From Weeksellaceae bacterium (GTDB lineage Bacteria; Bacteroidota; Bacteroidia; Flavobacteriales; Weeksellaceae), in contig JAKOOI010000266.1 of the NCBI GenBank assembly GCA_022701475.1, positions 1 through 6,375 on the forward strand: DNA of 6,375 bases. The letters are read 5' to 3'. A program made the translations under genes and the position numbers. The notes under the pieces are model-generated. The model did no database searches. It was not told the DNA's origin and was given only the letters and a program-made list of their open reading frames with translations. Position 1 is the first letter of the stretch; the number at the start of each line of letters is the position of its first letter. Shown here one piece after another: positions 5,329 to 6,375 of this stretch.

Positions 5329-6321
5329 CTATTCGCCGGCCCGGCTGTTGAGATCCACCGAAATGCCGATCTGGTTGACATTGGAAGCGTTGTGATACCG
5401 GACATGGGCGTAATCTATCCGGAATCTGGAAAGCCTGATCCCGAAACCAGCTGAAATTCCGGAAAAGTTTCTCTGTTCTGCCACAGCAAGCTCATTTCCC
5501 CTTTTTACATTATATCCGAGCCTGATGTTGAAACCCTTTTCCGGAAAAAGCTCGGCGCCCACGGAAAAGTGGTCGGCAATCTTTCTTCCTATATTGATTT
5601 CCTGGCCATTCACATTGTATGGAGAGGAGATATTGAATTCCTGCAGATCATGTACCGTCAGGGTGACTGCCAGCGGAATAGCGGTCAGGGTTCTGGTATA
5701 ACCCAGATCGATTCTGAAAGGCAGGTTTTCGCGGGTCCCGTTAAACGATTTGAGCTGGTATCCGAAATTCCTGAGGACCAGGGAAGCTGTTTCCTTATTT
5801 TTCCTGTTATGATAGGTAATTCCTGCATTCCCGGCTACTGCGGAAGAAGTATAATTGTCTATCTTGGAAGTAATGAAGTTGAGCCCTCCGCCGATCGTCC
5901 AGTCTTCCTCGAACTGGTACGCATATCCTGCGCCTACGGAGACGTCAGAAGCATTGAAAGTCCCGTTTTCAAAACCGCTGTCGTCCGTTCTGGGGATATC
6001 GCCATAGCTCATGTACCGGGCATTAATGGTTGCCATATGGCCGTTTTCGAAATCTTTGGCATAAGCAATCGTTCCGTATTTGGAGTCTGCAAGATAAGCC
6101 GTGGCATTTACGGAAAGCTGATTATGGGAATCCTTGTTCAGTAAAGACGGGTTTGCAATAGCAAAGGATACATCACGATCTCTGATGGAAATGGCATCAC
6201 CTCCCAAAGCTGCCTGTCTGGCAGAAACGGGAAGATTCAGAAACGGGAAAACATTCGTTCCTGTTTGTGCATAAGAAACAATTCCTGACAGAAATAATGA
6301 AAAAATGACAATTTTCTTCAA
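5329..6321 (-). CDS. porQ: PorQ, type IX secretion system outer-membrane protein
   Basis: PorQ is a FadL/PorV-like outer-membrane barrel that belongs to the type IX cell-surface attachment complex with PorU, PorV and PorZ, which cleaves the C-terminal signal of cargo and attaches it to lipopolysaccharide. The 330-residue product has a signal peptide at 1-18 (KKIVIFSLFLSGIVSYA, likely cut before Gln19). It then carries the family-like start FLNLPVSARQAALGG (27-41) and ANPSLL at 56-61. The remainder is alternating aromatic/hydrophobic strands with Gly- and Asn-rich turns, typical of a barrel, ending in GISVDLNSRAGE. The start codon is TTG (6321-6319): an in-frame TAA lies three codons upstream, no ATG lies between, and the first internal Met is near residue 95, well past the signal peptide. 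A strong promoter match lies 18 bases upstream. cmk follows on the same strand. PorV is the main alternative; length and the cmk neighbour favour PorQ. Confidence 0.88.
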   Translation of the reverse strand: MKKIVIFSLFLSGIVSYAQTGTNVFPFLNLPVSARQAALGGDAISIRDRDVSFAIANPSLLNKDSHNQLSVNATAYLADSKYGTIAYAKDFENGHMATINARYMSYGDIPRTDDSGFENGTFNASDVSVGAGYAYQFEEDWTIGGGLNFITSKIDNYTSSAVAGNAGITYHNRKNKETASLVLRNFGYQLKSFNGTRENLPFRIDLGYTRTLTAIPLAVTLTVHDLQEFNISSPYNVNGQEINIGRKIADHFSVGAELFPEKGFNIRLGYNVKRGNELAVAEQRNFSGISAGFGIRLSRFRIDYAHVRYHNASNVNQIGISVDLNSRAGE

Positions 6322-6339
6322 TTCAGTTTATTAGTAATG

Positions 6340-6368
6340 CAAAAATAATTCTTTTTCGTACGCAGCAA
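6340..6368 (-). promoter_or_regulatory. Probable Bacteroidota promoter of porQ
   Basis: On the minus strand TTG (6368-6366), an 18-base spacer and TATTTTTG (6347-6340) match the flavobacterial consensus TTG-N17-23-TAnnTTTG without mismatch. The -7 box ends 18 bases before the TTG start codon of porQ, nearly the same geometry as the methyltransferase promoter, which supports both the promoter and the unusual start. It likely drives porQ and, by read-through, cmk. Confidence 0.7.
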
Positions 6369-6375
6369 AATATTT

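Noticed and set aside
5569..6144. A 191-codon open frame on the plus strand inside porQ
   Set aside because: Antisense shadow of porQ, whose signal peptide and barrel pattern are clear; no support for translation.

Overview
The window is ordinary chromosomal DNA of a Bacteroidota bacterium, most likely a flavobacterium of the Chryseobacterium/Weeksellaceae type. Three things point there: a PorQ-type protein of the type IX secretion system, a lipidated TamA-like protein (TamL) of the kind found in this phylum, and promoters matching the Bacteroidota pattern TTG-N17-23-TAnnTTTG instead of the enterobacterial one. Genes are packed closely. No gap between genes exceeds about 95 bases. I saw no tRNA, rRNA, CRISPR array, insertion sequence or prophage.

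Layout. Positions 1-2422 hold most of tamL on the minus strand. It runs off the left edge, so its C-terminus is missing. A SpoU/TrmH-family RNA methyltransferase gene (2408-3139, plus strand) diverges from it, and the first 15 bases of the two reading frames overlap. The methyltransferase gene converges on a minus-strand series that reads, in transcription order from the right edge: porQ (6321-5329), cmk (5233-4559), a YtxH-domain gene (4463-4119), a holin-superfamily-like two-helix membrane protein gene (4039-3731) and an uncharacterised 166-residue protein gene (3727-3227).

How the genes relate. porQ and tamL both act at the outer membrane, in type IX cargo attachment and outer-membrane assembly respectively. 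cmk (pyrimidine nucleotide salvage and DNA precursor supply) and the methyltransferase are housekeeping. The three small genes at 3227-4463 look like a membrane/stress module. The last two are separated by only 3 bases and are almost certainly co-translated. ytxH is set apart from them by a perfect 12-bp hairpin with a U-tract, which looks like a terminator or attenuator. The set resembles in plan, though not clearly by homology, the E. coli yqjD-yqjE-yqjK group.

Most notable points: the interlocked tamL/methyltransferase start region, where each gene's likely promoter lies inside the other gene's coding sequence; the forced TTG start of porQ behind a textbook Bacteroidota promoter; and the ytxH/holin-like/166-aa cluster. 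I did not find convincing evidence of a wholly new system.
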